From NCBI GenBank assembly GCA_037127255.1, contig JBANSL010000013.1, forward strand, positions 4,404,188 to 4,468,187: a stretch of 64,000 nucleotides of DNA, written 5' to 3'. This document shows, piece after piece, positions 34,541 to 45,704 of this stretch. The position numbers and the translations under genes are program-made. The first letter of the stretch is position 1, and every line of letters starts with the position of its first letter. Source of the DNA: Persicaria tinctoria (Eukaryota; Streptophyta; Magnoliopsida; Caryophyllales; Polygonaceae). The notes under the pieces are model-generated. The model searched no databases. It saw only the letters and a list, made by a program, of their open reading frames with translations, and had not been told where the DNA came from.

Positions 34541-34760
34541 TATGAGCTAGCCTACATTCATTCAGCTGCAGCTCGTTAGTAGCTTATAAGGTGATCAGCT
34601 GAATACACGTGTACGGTCTAGATGCAAGTGGTTGTTACAAGATGTGTATAAATACTTCTCCTTGTAACCAACTGAACAACTAAGTCACAATGAATCCATC
34701 TTCCATATCTCCATTTCTCTGTTCTTGATTTCCTGAAATTCCAATTACTTCCGCTGCATA
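34541..34760 (+). repeat. Copia-1 5' LTR
   Basis: A 220-bp repeat beginning TATGAGCTAGCC and ending CCGCTGCATA, about five mismatches from the 3' LTR at 45705-45924. ATACC at 34536-34540 recurs at 45925-45929 as the target duplication. A TATA-like TGTATAAATACTTC sits at about 34644-34657, followed by leader sequence. Confidence 0.9.
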
Positions 34761-34772
34761 TGGTATCAGAGC
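34761..34772 (+). other. primer binding site of Copia-1 (tRNA-iMet type)
   Basis: TGGTATCAGAGC directly follows the 5' LTR. It is complementary to the 3' end of plant initiator tRNA-Met, the usual primer of plant Copia elements. Confidence 0.92.
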
Positions 34773-34813
34773 GAAGGGGATTCCGTTGAATCATCTTCGT
34801 TTCTCCTGAGATT

Positions 34814-36502
34814 TTGAGTTTTTTTATGTTGATTGCTGTTCTAAAGAAGATGACGGATTCATACGCTTCTGTTTTGCGCAACAATGGAGGAGGAATTGAT
34901 GCTCAAATCCAGATGGCGTCCAATGATCCATTAGCTCTGGCGAGCTCGGATCATCCAGGAGCACAACTGGTTACGACAATCTTCAATGGAACAAATTTCA
35001 TAAGCTGGACGAGAAATGTCAAGATGGCTCTTGGCGCGAAATTGAAATTAGGTTTTATCGATGGATCTACGATAAAGCCGGTTGGTGATTCGCCTCAAGT
35101 TCAGAGGTGGATTCGAGCTGACTACATGGTCAGATGCTGGATTGTCAACTCCATGGAGAGTTCAATTGGAGAATCGTTCATGCACGCTGGCTCAGCTCGT
35201 GAATTGTGGAGCGAAATCGTTGAAAGGTATGGACATTCGAATGCTCCTCTCCTATATCAGCTTAAGAAATCTCTCAATTCTGTGAAGCAAGGCCTGGATC
35301 TGATTGGTGTTTACTATGGAAAATTGGTCAAATTGTGGAATGAATTGGCGACCATTGCTGGGGTACCACACTGTGGTTGTGGAGCATTGGATAACTGCAC
35401 CTGTCAGGTTATCAAGAAAGTCCTTGATATGGAGGATACTAACAAAACGATGCAATTCTTGATGGGCTTGAATGAGGAGTACGAGCCTACAAGAAATCAG
35501 ATCTTGGCAATGGATTCACTGCCAAATGTGAATAGAGCATTTCACATTGCTCAATAGGTGGAGCAGTGTGGTGGAAACCCTGCAGGGAGTACATCAAGCC
35601 GTAGGATGGGTGAAGATGCTACTGCTCTGAATGCAGGAAGACAGCAAACTGGTAACTGGAAGAAAGATAAGGACTCAAGGAAGTAGAGGGAGGATTTTAA
35701 GCAATGTGATTTTTGTGGCAACAAGGGGCATGTGAGGGACACTTGTTACAAGTTGCATGGTCCTCCTAAGTGTGATTTCTGTGGCAATACTGGTCATTTG
35801 AGGGACAAGTGCTACAAGCTTCATGGATACCCTGATAAGGAAAAGCGATCCAAGGAGAAGCAATATGGTCGTTCGTCGGCTAATGCTATTGATATCCAGA
35901 ATTGCAGTGACAACCCTATTGGCAGCAGCTCAGAGGGATCATTTGATGGGGCTCTTGTCAATGCTGTGTGCAAGGAGGTTCTGAGACAAATGAAGGGCAA
36001 GCAGATAAAGGCTGAGAATGATGACTGCTTTGCTGCAGCAAATTTCTCAGGTAACTATGCCCCTTCTAAAGCCTTGATGATTGAAAATTTAGTTGGGAAA
36101 AATTTCTGGATAGTAGACACAGGTGCTACAGATCATATGCTATATGATGTTTCATTGCTTGAGTGCAAAAGAAAGTTATTGAAACCAATTCAAATTGCTT
36201 TGCCTGATGATTCTGTTATTACAGTTGATACTGTTAGGGCAGTGAGATTTAGATCTAATCTTGTGTTGAATAATGTGCTTCTGGTGCCATCTTTTAAGCA
36301 CAATCTTTTATCAGTGGGTAAATTGATTGAGGAAAGTGGTTTGTTGGCTATGTTCACTGCTGATCAGTGTGTCTTTCAGGACCTTTTCACTAAGAAATTG
36401 GTGGGGAAAGGACATAGAGTCAGTGGCTTATACTTATACATCATGCATACAGATGCTCCTGATACTGGGATTGAAGCTGCTTTCCATAGTGTCACATTAT
36501 AG
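34814..36502 (+). pseudogene. Copia-1 gag and protease
   Basis: One reading frame interrupted by TAG at 35555-35557, 35684-35686 and 36500-36502. The N-terminal capsid-like region has FNGTNFISWTRNVKMALGAK (gag/UBN2 type). Two CCHC knuckles in tandem, CDFCGNKGHVRDTC (from 35707) and CDFCGNTGHLRDKC (from 35773), are separated by the same CYKLHG phrase, which indicates a 66-bp in-frame duplication. The aspartic protease motif is WIVDTGATDHM at about 36108. The knuckles package RNA and the protease matures the polyprotein. The most likely first codon in the frame is the ATG near 34850 (MTDSYAS), because the upstream ATG adds only a hydrophobic dozen residues. Confidence 0.88.
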
Positions 36503-36803
36503 CACCAGAGTTTCAATCATGCAATAAAGCAAGTTCCTTGTCATGATTTACATTTAGTTCATGAAAGGCTTGGCCACAGTTTTGTTTCCAAATTGAAACA
36601 TTTACCTCAATTCAAACATTTGAGTTGTACAGACTTTTTTTGTGACAGTTGTGTTCTTGCAAAGCACCATCGATTTCCTTTTGAAAGGAGTTCTTCACTT
36701 GCTTTTGTTCCTTTTGGCTTAGTCCATCTTGATGTCTGGGGTCCTTACAGAGCACGAACTTATGATGGGTCTCCCTATTTCTTAACCATCTTAGATGACC
36801 ATA
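36503..36803 (+). pseudogene. Copia-1 integrase, 5' part
   Basis: Same frame as gag/protease after the 36500 stop. It has the HHCC zinc-binding region (HERLGHSFVSKLKHL ... CDSCVLAKHHRFPF) and the first catalytic Asp in HLDVWGPY. It is cut at LDDH by the nested element, whose target duplication is CCATA (36799-36803). Confidence 0.9.
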
Positions 36804-38581
36804 TGACGGAGGGAAAGTCGTTGATTTCCCTCGCCAAAAATTATTCCCAAACAAACAAACTAGTATAGTATGCAAGTAAGGGGTCGAACCCTAGAGAATC
36901 AAGTATTTCTAAATATTGTGTATTTATCAATATAAAAGAAACGATTTTTATGAATGAAAATAAAAGAAAATAATATTGACAAAAGCAAATAAAGGATAGA
37001 AGAAAAGCGTTTCCACCTACAAGTTCTCGACTTTGGTTGGTTTTATTGATCATCGAATCCTTTTCAAGTTATTATCTTTTCCTACGAATTCCTCTCGTCT
37101 TGGTTTAAGTAGATTAAAAGTCCTACGAGTCCAATTAATCCCTTACACCTCAATGCAACCTTAACACGGTCAAGATTTAACAAAGAGATAGCAAATAGTC
37201 CCAAGAACTTAAGCATATAAATAACACCAATTAAACACGGTAAATCAATGTTTAAGATATATGTCAACTCCCTACATAATCATGCTTCAAACACGGAATC
37301 CACAATCTTATGCGTGCTACTACGGAAATAACACCAATACGAAAGTATTAAATCCTAGCATGAAATCAATATTATCAAGGTAGCTAATCAAGATAACATC
37401 AATAACATAATCAATTTCACACAAAGAAGTTAAAAGAATTATAGAGGAAAATTAACTTGAATTAGAAACTCACAAACCATCAACCAAGTCTCGAAAGTGT
37501 AGGCGGAAACTACAAAATTAGCCAAACATGGCTTACCTAAGCTTTCTTCTCTTCAATGGTGATTTCTCTACTTGGAATTTTATTGAAACTTAATTAAACT
37601 AACCCTAAAACATCCTATTTATAAGCCTAATCTCTTCCATAAATGGTAGATAAAAGATAGAAACTTCCTAAACAAACTAGATAAAAGATAGAACTTTCCT
37701 AATTTAATTCAGCGTCAAATTCCGCTGGCAGCGAAAATTTCCGCTGGCAGCGAAAAGCCTTGATTGAGCCACTGTTGGATTTTCGCTACCACACTCGCTA
37801 CCACACTCGCTGGCAGCGAATGTCCATGCCTTAGAATATTTTCAAGCTTCTTCGATTCCGCTTCCGCGAGTCCACCCTTCCGCTGTCGCGAGAGTCTCCA
37901 TTCGCTGCCGCGAAAGCTTACATCCGCTGCAGCGAATCCGGTCGTCCGCTGGCAGCGACTCCATTCGCTGGCAGCGAGTTTCCTTTCGCTGGCAGCGAGT
38001 CATGCTGCTCCTGGACATGCTCCCGCTAACTCCAGTCGCTGGCAGCGAGATGCCATTCGCTGGCAGCGACTCATGCTCAGGCCGGCCACCTTCTCGCACA
38101 TGTTGTTGCTGACTTGATTCGCTGCAGCGGAAAGGCATTCGCTGGCAGCGAAAATCCAACAGAACACCATCACGTAGATCTTTGAAAGAGCTTTCCAACG
38201 CATGCTCATATGCGTCGATCGGACATCCGAGGCCTCCGGAAAGTGCGTTACAAGTTCAGCTCGCCGGGCGGACAGCTTTCGCGACTCGTCCTTGTTTTCG
38301 CTCTTAGACCTCGATTTCGTTCTCCGTTGCTCCTTAGGTTGTTCCATTCTCTTCGGGACTTCTTCCTTAAGCTCTCCCAAGTCTCGCCTTAGCCTTACTT
38401 AGCTCCGTTCCTCGTGTTCTTTGCCTCGGATCTACGAATCTACATAAAACCATCGAAATAGCGTAGATTCCGAACTTTCCCACAAAATGAATGCTAATCT
38501 AATTAACACTAAAACATGATTATATAACAATGAAATGCAACTAAACTAACCTATAATGCCTATTGGAAACATGCCTTATCA
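36804..38581 (-). repeat. Athila-like element LTR, left copy (3' LTR on the minus strand)
   Basis: A 1778-bp repeat with TG...CA termini, nearly identical to 41567-43325: about six point differences plus one 19-bp slippage difference at 37725-37745. On the minus strand it starts TGATAAGGCATG and ends CCCTCCGTCA. It contains the CGCTGGCAGCG array (37723-38150). The near identity means recent insertion. Confidence 0.93.
37723..38150. repeat. array of near-palindrome CGCTGGCAGCG (left LTR)
   Basis: Exact copies start at 37723, 37742, 37808, 37947, 37966, 37987, 38037, 38058 and 38140. Degenerate forms lie between them (CGCTGCAGCG at 37925 and 38120, CGCTGCCGCG, CGCTGTCGCG, CGCTTCCGCG near 37857-37915). 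Arms CGCTG/CAGCG are separated by one G and are often extended to TTCGCTG/CAGCGAA. Spacing is irregular, so it is not a simple tandem satellite. Confidence 0.9.
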
Positions 38582-38596
38582 AACTCCCCCACACTT
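38582..38596 (-). other. polypurine tract of the Athila-like element
   Basis: On the minus strand AAGTGTGGGGGAGTT immediately precedes the LTR start TGATAAGG. It would prime plus-strand DNA synthesis. A near copy lies at 40039-40053. Confidence 0.88.
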
Positions 38597-40671
38597 AACC
38601 TTTTGCTTATCCTCAAGCAATACAAAAACAAGAGCAAAACCATCATACCACAAATATGATCTTCAAGCACTAACCTTGTCAAAAGCAACATCAAAGTGGA
38701 GGAGCCATGAACATGAAAGCTAACATCCTAGCAAGTATATAAGTGATTCAAAGTAAAAGGCACATCTAGTCCAACCTCACCGGGATAATGTGTTTGCTCT
38801 CACTCTCATGTGTTTAGGCTTAAAAATGCAATCTCTCAACTCAATCCAAAATGCAAAAAGCTACATAGAAATTGACACATATATCACATATTCTCCACCG
38901 TGGATGCCATCACTTATAAGAAACATCAAGAGGTCTTTTATCAAGGTTGTAATGGGGCTTGGTAAGGAATTAAGGTAGGAAAATATTTAGGCTTGTGGTG
39001 CTAAAAATCCGGGAAAAAGGGATCCCTAAGAACAACCGGAAGAACACTAAAAACTAAATACTTCCAAAACCAAAATAATGCAAACTTTCACTCTCAAAAC
39101 ACTCAACAAAAGAACTTTCTCTTAACCATATATTTTTTCAACTCTCACGTACATAATAAAGATAAAAGGCTCTTATTCATTTTTCTTTTCTTTTCTTTTC
39201 TTCTATTTCTTTTGACTTTTTTCTTCTTCTTTTTTCATTTTTTTTCTAGAGCCAAAAATACAATAATGCGCAATGTGAGGAATAAAACCAAAATTACATA
39301 ATCATCCAAAACTCGTAACTCTCTTAACAATATTTTCTTTTCCACTCAACCACATCAATCATTCACCAACTCTAATCCTAATTCCCGGATTGGGTAAGGC
39401 TTATCATCGGTTAGGATAAATTTTGTGGAGCTTCAAAGAAAAGGCTAAGACTCAAATTTGGCTACAAGCAAAGGACACATATGTAGGGTGGATATGGATA
39501 ATAATATGGCTAAGAAAATCATGCCTCTATCATTTGAAACTCATAAGCAATAGACATATAAATTCGGCCTCAAATATAGATAACAATGTCAATCTCAAGA
39601 GGTAATTGCATAAGGAGAGTATAATGTCACACAAGAAAGCAAAAGGGAATAAATATATCAAATATCCCTATAAGGCCAAAATTCTCACTTGGACAAGTTT
39701 TTGTTGGATTTCAATAATGCCAAAGACTAAGAATCATACTTTCTCAATTGAACTAACAAGTCAAGCTCCCAATAAAAATCATTTCAAGTATGTGACAAGG
39801 CTAGGCAATTCAATCATATTATGGAACATATATGGTAAAACTCATCAAAATAAAATAGAGGACAAACTAAGGCAAGATGGGTATTTGAAAAACACATATA
39901 TGCAATGCATGCTCTTTTTGGATTTTTTTTTCTCATTTTTTTTTTCATTTTCTAATGCAATAAATTAACGAAAAAAAATAAACATGAATGCATAACGGAA
40001 AAATAAATATGAATGGATGCATGGATCTATGAATGCAACCCTCCCCCACACTTAAATTCTTCATTGTCCTCAATGAAAATCAAAGACAAAAAAATCATAA
40101 AAATATGAGAGAAAGAGGGTAAAGAATAACTCACATCATGGGAAAAGTTTCGATGGCGAAGATGATGAAGCTCGGAAGAAGAACGGCGAAGAACGACAAC
40201 AACGAAGACGAACGAACCACGAGCACGGATGAATGAAGATGGCGAAGAATGAATAAGATTAGATGCGACGAAAACGGACGAAGACTAGGCATCACTGCTG
40301 GATTCGCTGGTAGCGAGTGTTGGTTCACTGTCAGCGGATGAAATCAGCCCCTATGTCGTCTGAGCGGCTGGACTCGCTGGCAGCGAATCATGATTCGCTG
40401 GCAGCGAATTGAGCCTAGATTCTCTATTCTTCGATCTTGTTCTTTTTTTTTTTCTTTTTTTTTTTCTGCATGGTTATCTTAAAATATCCGAAAGCATCTA
40501 TCTACCATATAGAATAATTAGGAAATTTCTAATTTATTAAACAACAAAACTAATTAACTAACTAGGAATTGAAATAACTAATTTAGGAAAACTTACCTCG
40601 GGTTGCCTCCCGAGAAGCGTCCTTGTTTATCGTCATAGACTCGACGGTTTATTCGTCCATGTGTTCAAGAC
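38597..40671 (-). other. noncoding internal region of the Athila-like element
   Basis: A-rich/T-rich DNA with pyrimidine tracts (39180-39250, 39920-39955, 40440-40467) and no domain on either strand. It contains a second polypurine-like tract (40039-40053) and two exact CGCTGGCAGCG copies at 40375 and 40396, with degenerate ones at about 40305 and 40327. Confidence 0.75.
40039..40053 (-). other. second polypurine-like tract inside the Athila-like element
   Basis: The minus strand reads AAGTGTGGGGGAGGG, 13 of 15 bases identical to the terminal tract at 38582-38596. Even the downstream words are similar (TTGTCCTCAATGAA against TTATCCTCAAGCAA on the plus strand). This suggests an internal duplication of the 3' region or a second plus-strand priming site. 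Confidence 0.65.
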
Positions 40672-41445
40672 TCACTCGGACATCGCCAACGCTCTCTTTA
40701 GCAAATCAAACTCCGGTGCATACCATTTAGGTAGGCGAGCACCACATATGAAGAAGTCGAAGTCAAAAGATGTGATGTTGAAGAAGGTCTCCAACTCGTC
40801 ATATGCTCGAGCGTGACTTCTCGCCGAGGGTATGTAATACCACCAACACAGTTCCGCTGGTGGTTTGTTGAAGTAATGCTCCCAAGGATCTATATATTCA
40901 CCAAAATCAACAAAAGTGTAAGAAATATCATTACCTTGCTCGAGTGCCACAGAAATTGGCTCCGGACTTGGTTCCGTAATGGATGCGTTGGAGATGATTT
41001 CTATAGGTAGAGTAGGTTCCAAAATACATGGTTCCTCATGCGTGCACTCATGAGACTCCATGTCAAGGGACATCGGGCTCCCTTCTCCATCTTTGATTGA
41101 ACCATTGATGCTTGCGTCCTCATGTATCTCGTCCGCCATTGGTTTGAAAGGTAAGGGTGTGGATGCCAACATGTAGTCTTCTTCCACCTTTGCCATGTCA
41201 CCCACACAAAGGAAAATATCCCACAATTCCGGCCAATCCAAATCATAAAAGCCTTCGTTTTTCAAAGATTGGGCGAATTCTCGTATCTCGGGAAGCATGC
41301 CATCTTGAACGCAAAGTACTTGTTCTTTCAAATCATCTTGGATACCCCGTGAAGCACGGTCGTCCACTAAATCTTGCACTCTTGCGAGGTAATGGTGAAA
41401 GTATTCTCCTTGGTATTGCCATAACTCCAACTCCATTGCAAACAA
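40672..41445 (-). CDS. 257-residue protein of the Athila-like element, gag-like N-terminus, unknown C-terminus
   Basis: It lies just downstream of the primer binding site on the minus strand, the position of gag. The N-terminal part (WQYQGEYFHHYLARVQDLV, KEQVLCVQDGMLPEIREFAQSL) looks like a shortened retrotransposon gag segment. Then comes an acidic, Ser/Pro-rich linker. The C-terminal 90 residues are aromatic-rich (DPWEHYFNKPPAELCWWYYI, ITSFDFDFFICGARLPKWY, APEFDLLKRAL) and match no domain I can name. No zinc knuckle or protease follows. The frame is open despite having no obvious pol partner, which hints at selection or recent insertion. The first ATG of the frame is used; the true start could be the next Met (MELELWQ). 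The function is unknown. Confidence 0.6.
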   Translation of the reverse strand: MFAMELELWQYQGEYFHHYLARVQDLVDDRASRGIQDDLKEQVLCVQDGMLPEIREFAQSLKNEGFYDLDWPELWDIFLCVGDMAKVEEDYMLASTPLPFKPMADEIHEDASINGSIKDGEGSPMSLDMESHECTHEEPCILEPTLPIEIISNASITEPSPEPISVALEQGNDISYTFVDFGEYIDPWEHYFNKPPAELCWWYYIPSARSHARAYDELETFFNITSFDFDFFICGARLPKWYAPEFDLLKRALAMSE

Positions 41446-41545
41446 TTAGTAACGATGTGTCGCGAACCGTAAGATAGGTCCACGACGGGGATAGATATAT
41501 ATACAAATATTAATAAATACACAAAACAAAGAAATAAACTTGATT

Positions 41546-41562
41546 CCCCGGCAACGGCGCCA
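41546..41562 (-). other. primer binding site of the Athila-like element (tRNA-Asp type)
   Basis: The minus strand reads TGGCGCCGTTGCCGGGG, complementary to the 3' end of plant tRNA-Asp(GUC), four bases after the 5' LTR end. This primer is characteristic of Athila-type and some related Gypsy elements. Confidence 0.88.
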
Positions 41563-41566
41563 ATTT

Positions 41567-43325
41567 TGACGGAGGGAAAGTCGTTGATTTCCCTCGCCAA
41601 AAATTATTCCCAAACAAACAAACTAGTATAGTATGCAAGTAAGGGGTCGAACCCTAGAGAATCAAGTATTTCTAAATATTGTGTATTTATCAATATAAAA
41701 GAAACGATTTTTATGAATGAAAATAAAAGAAAATAATATTGACAAAAGCAAATAACGGATAGAAGAAAAGCGTTTCCACCTACAAGTTCTCGACTTTGGT
41801 TGGTTTTATTGATCATCGAATCCTTTTCAAGTTATTATCTTTTCCTACGAATTCCTCTCGTCTTGGTTTAAGTAGATTAAAAGTCCTACGAGTCCAATTA
41901 ATCCCTTACACCTCAATGCAACCTTAACACGGTCAAGATTTAACAAAGAGATAGCAAATAGTCCCAAGAACTTAAGCATATAAATAACACCAATTAAACA
42001 CGGTAAATCAATGTTTAAGATATATGTCAACTCCCTACATAATCATGCTTCAAACACGGAATCCACAATCTTATGCGTGCTACTACGGAAATAACACAAA
42101 TACGAAAGTATTAAATCCTAGCATGAAATCAATATTATCAAGGTAGCTAATCAAGATAACATCAATAACATAATCAATTTCACACAAAGAAGTTAAAAGA
42201 ATTATAGAGGAAAATTAACTTGAATTAGAAACTCACAAACCACCAACCAAGTCTCGAAAGTGTAGGCGGAAACTACAAAATTAGCCAAACATGGCTTACC
42301 TAAGCTTTCTTCTCTTCAATGGTGATTTCTCTACTTGGAATTTTATTGAAACTTAATTAAACTAACCCTAAAACATCCTATTTATAAGCCTAATCTCTTC
42401 CATAAATGGTAGATAAAAGATAGAAACTTCCTAAACAAACTAGATAAAAGATAGAACTTTCCTAATTTAATTCAGCGTCAAATTCCGCTGGCAGCGAAAA
42501 GCCTTGATTGAGCCACTGTTGGATTTTCGCTACCACACTCGCTACCACACTCGCTGGCAGCGAATGTCCATGCCTTAGAATATTTTCAAGCTTCTTCGAT
42601 TCCGCTTCCGCGAGTCCACCCTTCCGCTGTCGCGAGAGTCTCCATTCGCTGCCGCGAAAGCTTACATCTGCTGCAGCGAATCCGGTCGTCCGCTGGCAGC
42701 GACTCCATTCGCTGGCAGCGAGTTTCCTTTCGCTGGCAGCGAGTCATGCTGCTCTTGGACATGCTCCCGCTAACTCCAGTCGCTGGCAGCGAGATGCCAT
42801 TCGCTGGCAGCGACTCATGCTCAGGCCGGCCACCTTCTCGCACATGTTGTTGCTGACTTGATTCGCTGCAGCGGAAAGGCATTCGCTGGCAGCGAAAATC
42901 CAACAGAACACCATCACGTAGATCTTCGAAAGAGCTTTCCAACGCATGCTCATATGCGTCGATCGGACATCCGAGGCCTCCGGAAAGTGCGTTACAAGTT
43001 CAGCTCGCCGGGCGGACAGCTTTCGCGACTCGTCCTTGTTTTCGCTCTTAGACCTCGATTTCGTTCTCCGTTGCTCCTTAGGTTGTTCCATTCTCTTCGG
43101 GACTTCTTCCTTAAGCTCTCCCAAGTCTCGCCTTAGCCTTACTTAGCTCCGTTCCTCGTGTTCTTTGCCTCGGATCTACGAATCTACATAAAACCATCGA
43201 AATAGCGTAGATTCCGAACTTTCCCACAAAATGAATGCTAATCTAATTAACACTAAAACATGATTATATAACAATGAAATGCAACTAAACTAACCTATAA
43301 TGCCTATTGGAAACATGCCTTATCA
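41567..43325 (-). repeat. Athila-like element LTR, right copy (5' LTR on the minus strand)
   Basis: A 1759-bp repeat, the partner of 36804-38581. It has eight exact CGCTGGCAGCG copies (42486, 42552, 42691, 42710, 42731, 42781, 42802, 42884), one fewer than the left copy because of the 19-bp difference. Confidence 0.93.
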
Positions 43326-45704
43326 CCATAGTAGGTACACTTGGACTTACTTGCTCTCATCTAAGTCATTGGTTCTTCAAACTATCAGCAATTTCCTGGC
43401 TTATGTTGAGAACCAATTTGGCACATGTGTTAAAGCCATTAGGAGTGACAATGGCTCAGAGTTTATTCAACTTGCTTGCAAATTTCTATTAGCAGAAAAG
43501 GGGATTATTCATCAACGCAGTGTTCCTGGGGTTCCTCAGCAAAATGGGCATGTAGAACGCAAGCATCGTCACTTGATTGAAACTGCTCGTGCCATGCGAT
43601 TACATGCCAATCTCTCTATTCGTTTTTGGGGTGATTGTGTCACTGCTGCCACACACATCATTAACATGCTTCATAGTTCTGTCCTGGAGTGGAAGGTCCC
43701 TTTTGAGATTCTTTTTCACCAATCTCCCAACTATGGTGATCTTAGGGTCTTAGGTTGCTTATGCTTTGGCAAAGCCAGACAACCAGATCGAGATAAACTT
43801 GGGGCTTAGGCTAAAAGATGCGTTTTTTTAGGATACCCAGGTGGTGTCAAAGCTTTCAAGCTGCTGGATTTACAATCCAACAAAGTGTTCTATAGCAGGG
43901 ATGTCGTCTTCAGGGAATCATCTTTCCCTTTTAAGGATCTGCCCGTTCCTTCAGTTGCTCCGGCCCAAGTGGCACCCTTGGTACCTCTAGTTCAATTTGG
44001 AGATGACAGTGTGGCTCCTCACTCTGCCATTGATGTCAGTACTAATGAGTTTGTGATTAATGAGCAGTCACCTTCTAGTTCTCAGACACATGATGTGGTA
44101 CAGGAAAGCTCATCTGCTTCTACAGAATTGCCAGCTCCTCCTCATATTGACCCAACCATTGTTGTTCAATCTATTGTTCCAGCACCTCGTCGGTCTACTA
44201 GGAATCGCCAATTGCCAGCTTCCTTAGCTGATTTTCACTGCCCAACCTTGCAATCTGCTAGCCCATCTCAATCTGCCTCTTTCATGATTCAATCTCTCCT
44301 TGATTTCTCAGATTACTCTCCAGATTTTGTGGCCTCTTTTCACACCATGCTTGCAGTTAAAGAGCCTTCCAGCTATCGTGAAGCCATGACTAATCCTCGT
44401 TGGATTGAAGCAATGCAGAAAGAGGTTAATGCATTAGAATCCAACCAGACCTGGGTGTATACTGAGCTCCCCACTGGCAAGAAACCGATAGGGTGCAAGT
44501 GGATATACAAGATTAAATTTAAACCCGATGGGTCGATTGAGAGATTGAAAGCCAGATTAGTAGCAAAGGGCTTCACTCAAATCAAAGACAAAGACTACAA
44601 GTTAACCTTCTCACCAGTGGCCAAACTCACCACAGTTCGACTTGTCTTAGCTTTAGCTACTTCAAAGCAATGGGATGTCCACCAGTTGGACATCAACAAT
44701 GCGTTTTTACACGGTTTCTTAGATGAAGATGTGTATATGAGGCCACCTGAAGGTTTTTTCAAAGGGTTACCTGGCCAAGTTTGCAAGCTTCAGCGGTCCT
44801 TATACGGTTTGAAGCAAGCATCTCGACAGTGGAACTTAGAGCTGTCTAAGTTCTTATTCAAGTTGGGTTTTGAGCAATCAAAACATGACTACTCTTTATT
44901 TGTTCGAGAATCTACTGGGCTACAGACTATTGCGGTTGTTTATGTCGACGATCTCCTCATAACTGGGTCCGATATCTCTTTCATCAGTCATACAAAGACA
45001 CAGCTACACCAAGCTTTTACTATCAAGGATCTGGGTATGGTCAGATTCTTTCTTGGCATTGAAGTGGCTCGATCTGCAATTGGCACCACACTCAATCAGC
45101 GCAAATATATCATTGACATCTTACAAGACACCAATTGTGGTGCCTGCAAACCTGCTACATTTCCCATCCCTCGTGGCCTCAAACTCTCAATTGATGAAGG
45201 GGAACTGCTCCCGGATCCAGAGACCTATAGGCGCTTGATTGGGCGCCTACTCTATCTCAATCTAACCAGGCCAGATTTGTCTTACTCGGTGCAACACTTA
45301 AGTCAGTTTCTCAGCTCTCCTCGCCAACCTCATATGCAAGCTGCACTACATGTTGTCCGATATCTCAAACACACAGTCAATTGGGGCTTGTTTTTCCCGT
45401 CTAACAGTTCTCTGGAACTGACTGCCTTCAGTGATGCCAACTAGGGTGCGTGCCAGTTTACTGCCCGCTCACTCTCAGGATATTGTGTGTTTATGGGTCA
45501 ATCTCTTATTTCTTGGAAAACCAAGAAGCAAAAGACAGTTTCTAAGTCAAGTGTGGAGTCAGAGTATCGCTGTATGTCTACTACAACAGTGAGGTTGTTT
45601 GGCTCATTGGTGTGTTCAAGGATTTGTCAATTCATGTTCAGTTGCATGTCACCATGTTCTGCGACAACAAGGCTGCACAACATATTGCAGCTAATCCCGT
45701 CTAT
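43326..45704 (+). pseudogene. Copia-1 integrase 3' part, reverse transcriptase and RNase H
   Basis: It resumes directly after the nested element. Integrase: second Asp in RSDNGSEF and catalytic Glu in NGHVERKHRHL. A TAG at 43807-43809 precedes KRCVFLGYP. Reverse transcriptase: WIYKIKFKPDGSIERLKARLVAKG, QLDINNAFLHG, SLYGLKQASRQW, and catalytic YVDDLLITG at about 44941. RNase H: FSDAN then TAG at 45442 where relatives have Asp-Trp; both changes are G to A. SWKTKKQKTVSKSSVESEYR follows, and after a one-base loss near 45588 FCDNKAAQHIAANPVYHE runs straight into the 3' LTR. A region of some hundred bases (rest of RNase H and the polypurine tract) is absent. Confidence 0.92.

Larger units (their letters stand above)
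36804..43325 (-). mobile_element. Athila-like non-autonomous LTR retrotransposon (TR-GAG/LARD type)
   Basis: A 6522-bp element in Copia-1 integrase, flanked by CCATA (36799-36803 and 43326-43330). It is oriented on the minus strand: the PBS copy of tRNA-Asp is next to the right LTR and the polypurine tract is next to the left LTR. The LTRs are very long (1778 and 1759 bp). The internal region (38582-41566, about 3 kb) has one sizeable frame (40672-41445, minus) and no protease, reverse transcriptase, RNase H or integrase motifs. The long LTRs, tRNA-Asp PBS and GTGGGGGAGTT tract fit the Athila/Tat part of Ty3/Gypsy. Absence of pol means movement depends on a partner element. Confidence 0.9.

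Noticed and set aside
34541..34545. Copia-1 LTR starting at TG (34543) with a duplication at ACCTA
   Set aside because: The right flank does not match. TATG...CATA ends with ATACC on both sides fit, and the underlying inverted-repeat arm confirms ATACC.
37723..38150. Possible CRISPR array
   Set aside because: Irregular spacing, no uniform spacers, a eukaryotic LTR context and no cas genes.
37764..38380. open frames on both strands in the LTR array (and the same at 42508-43124)
   Set aside because: They arise from repetition of CGCTGGCAGCG. Proteins are repeats of RCQRM/SLPA-like words with no domain.
41546..41562. tRNA-Asp gene fragment
   Set aside because: Only the 17-nt 3' complement is present, beside an LTR end. 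It is a primer binding site.
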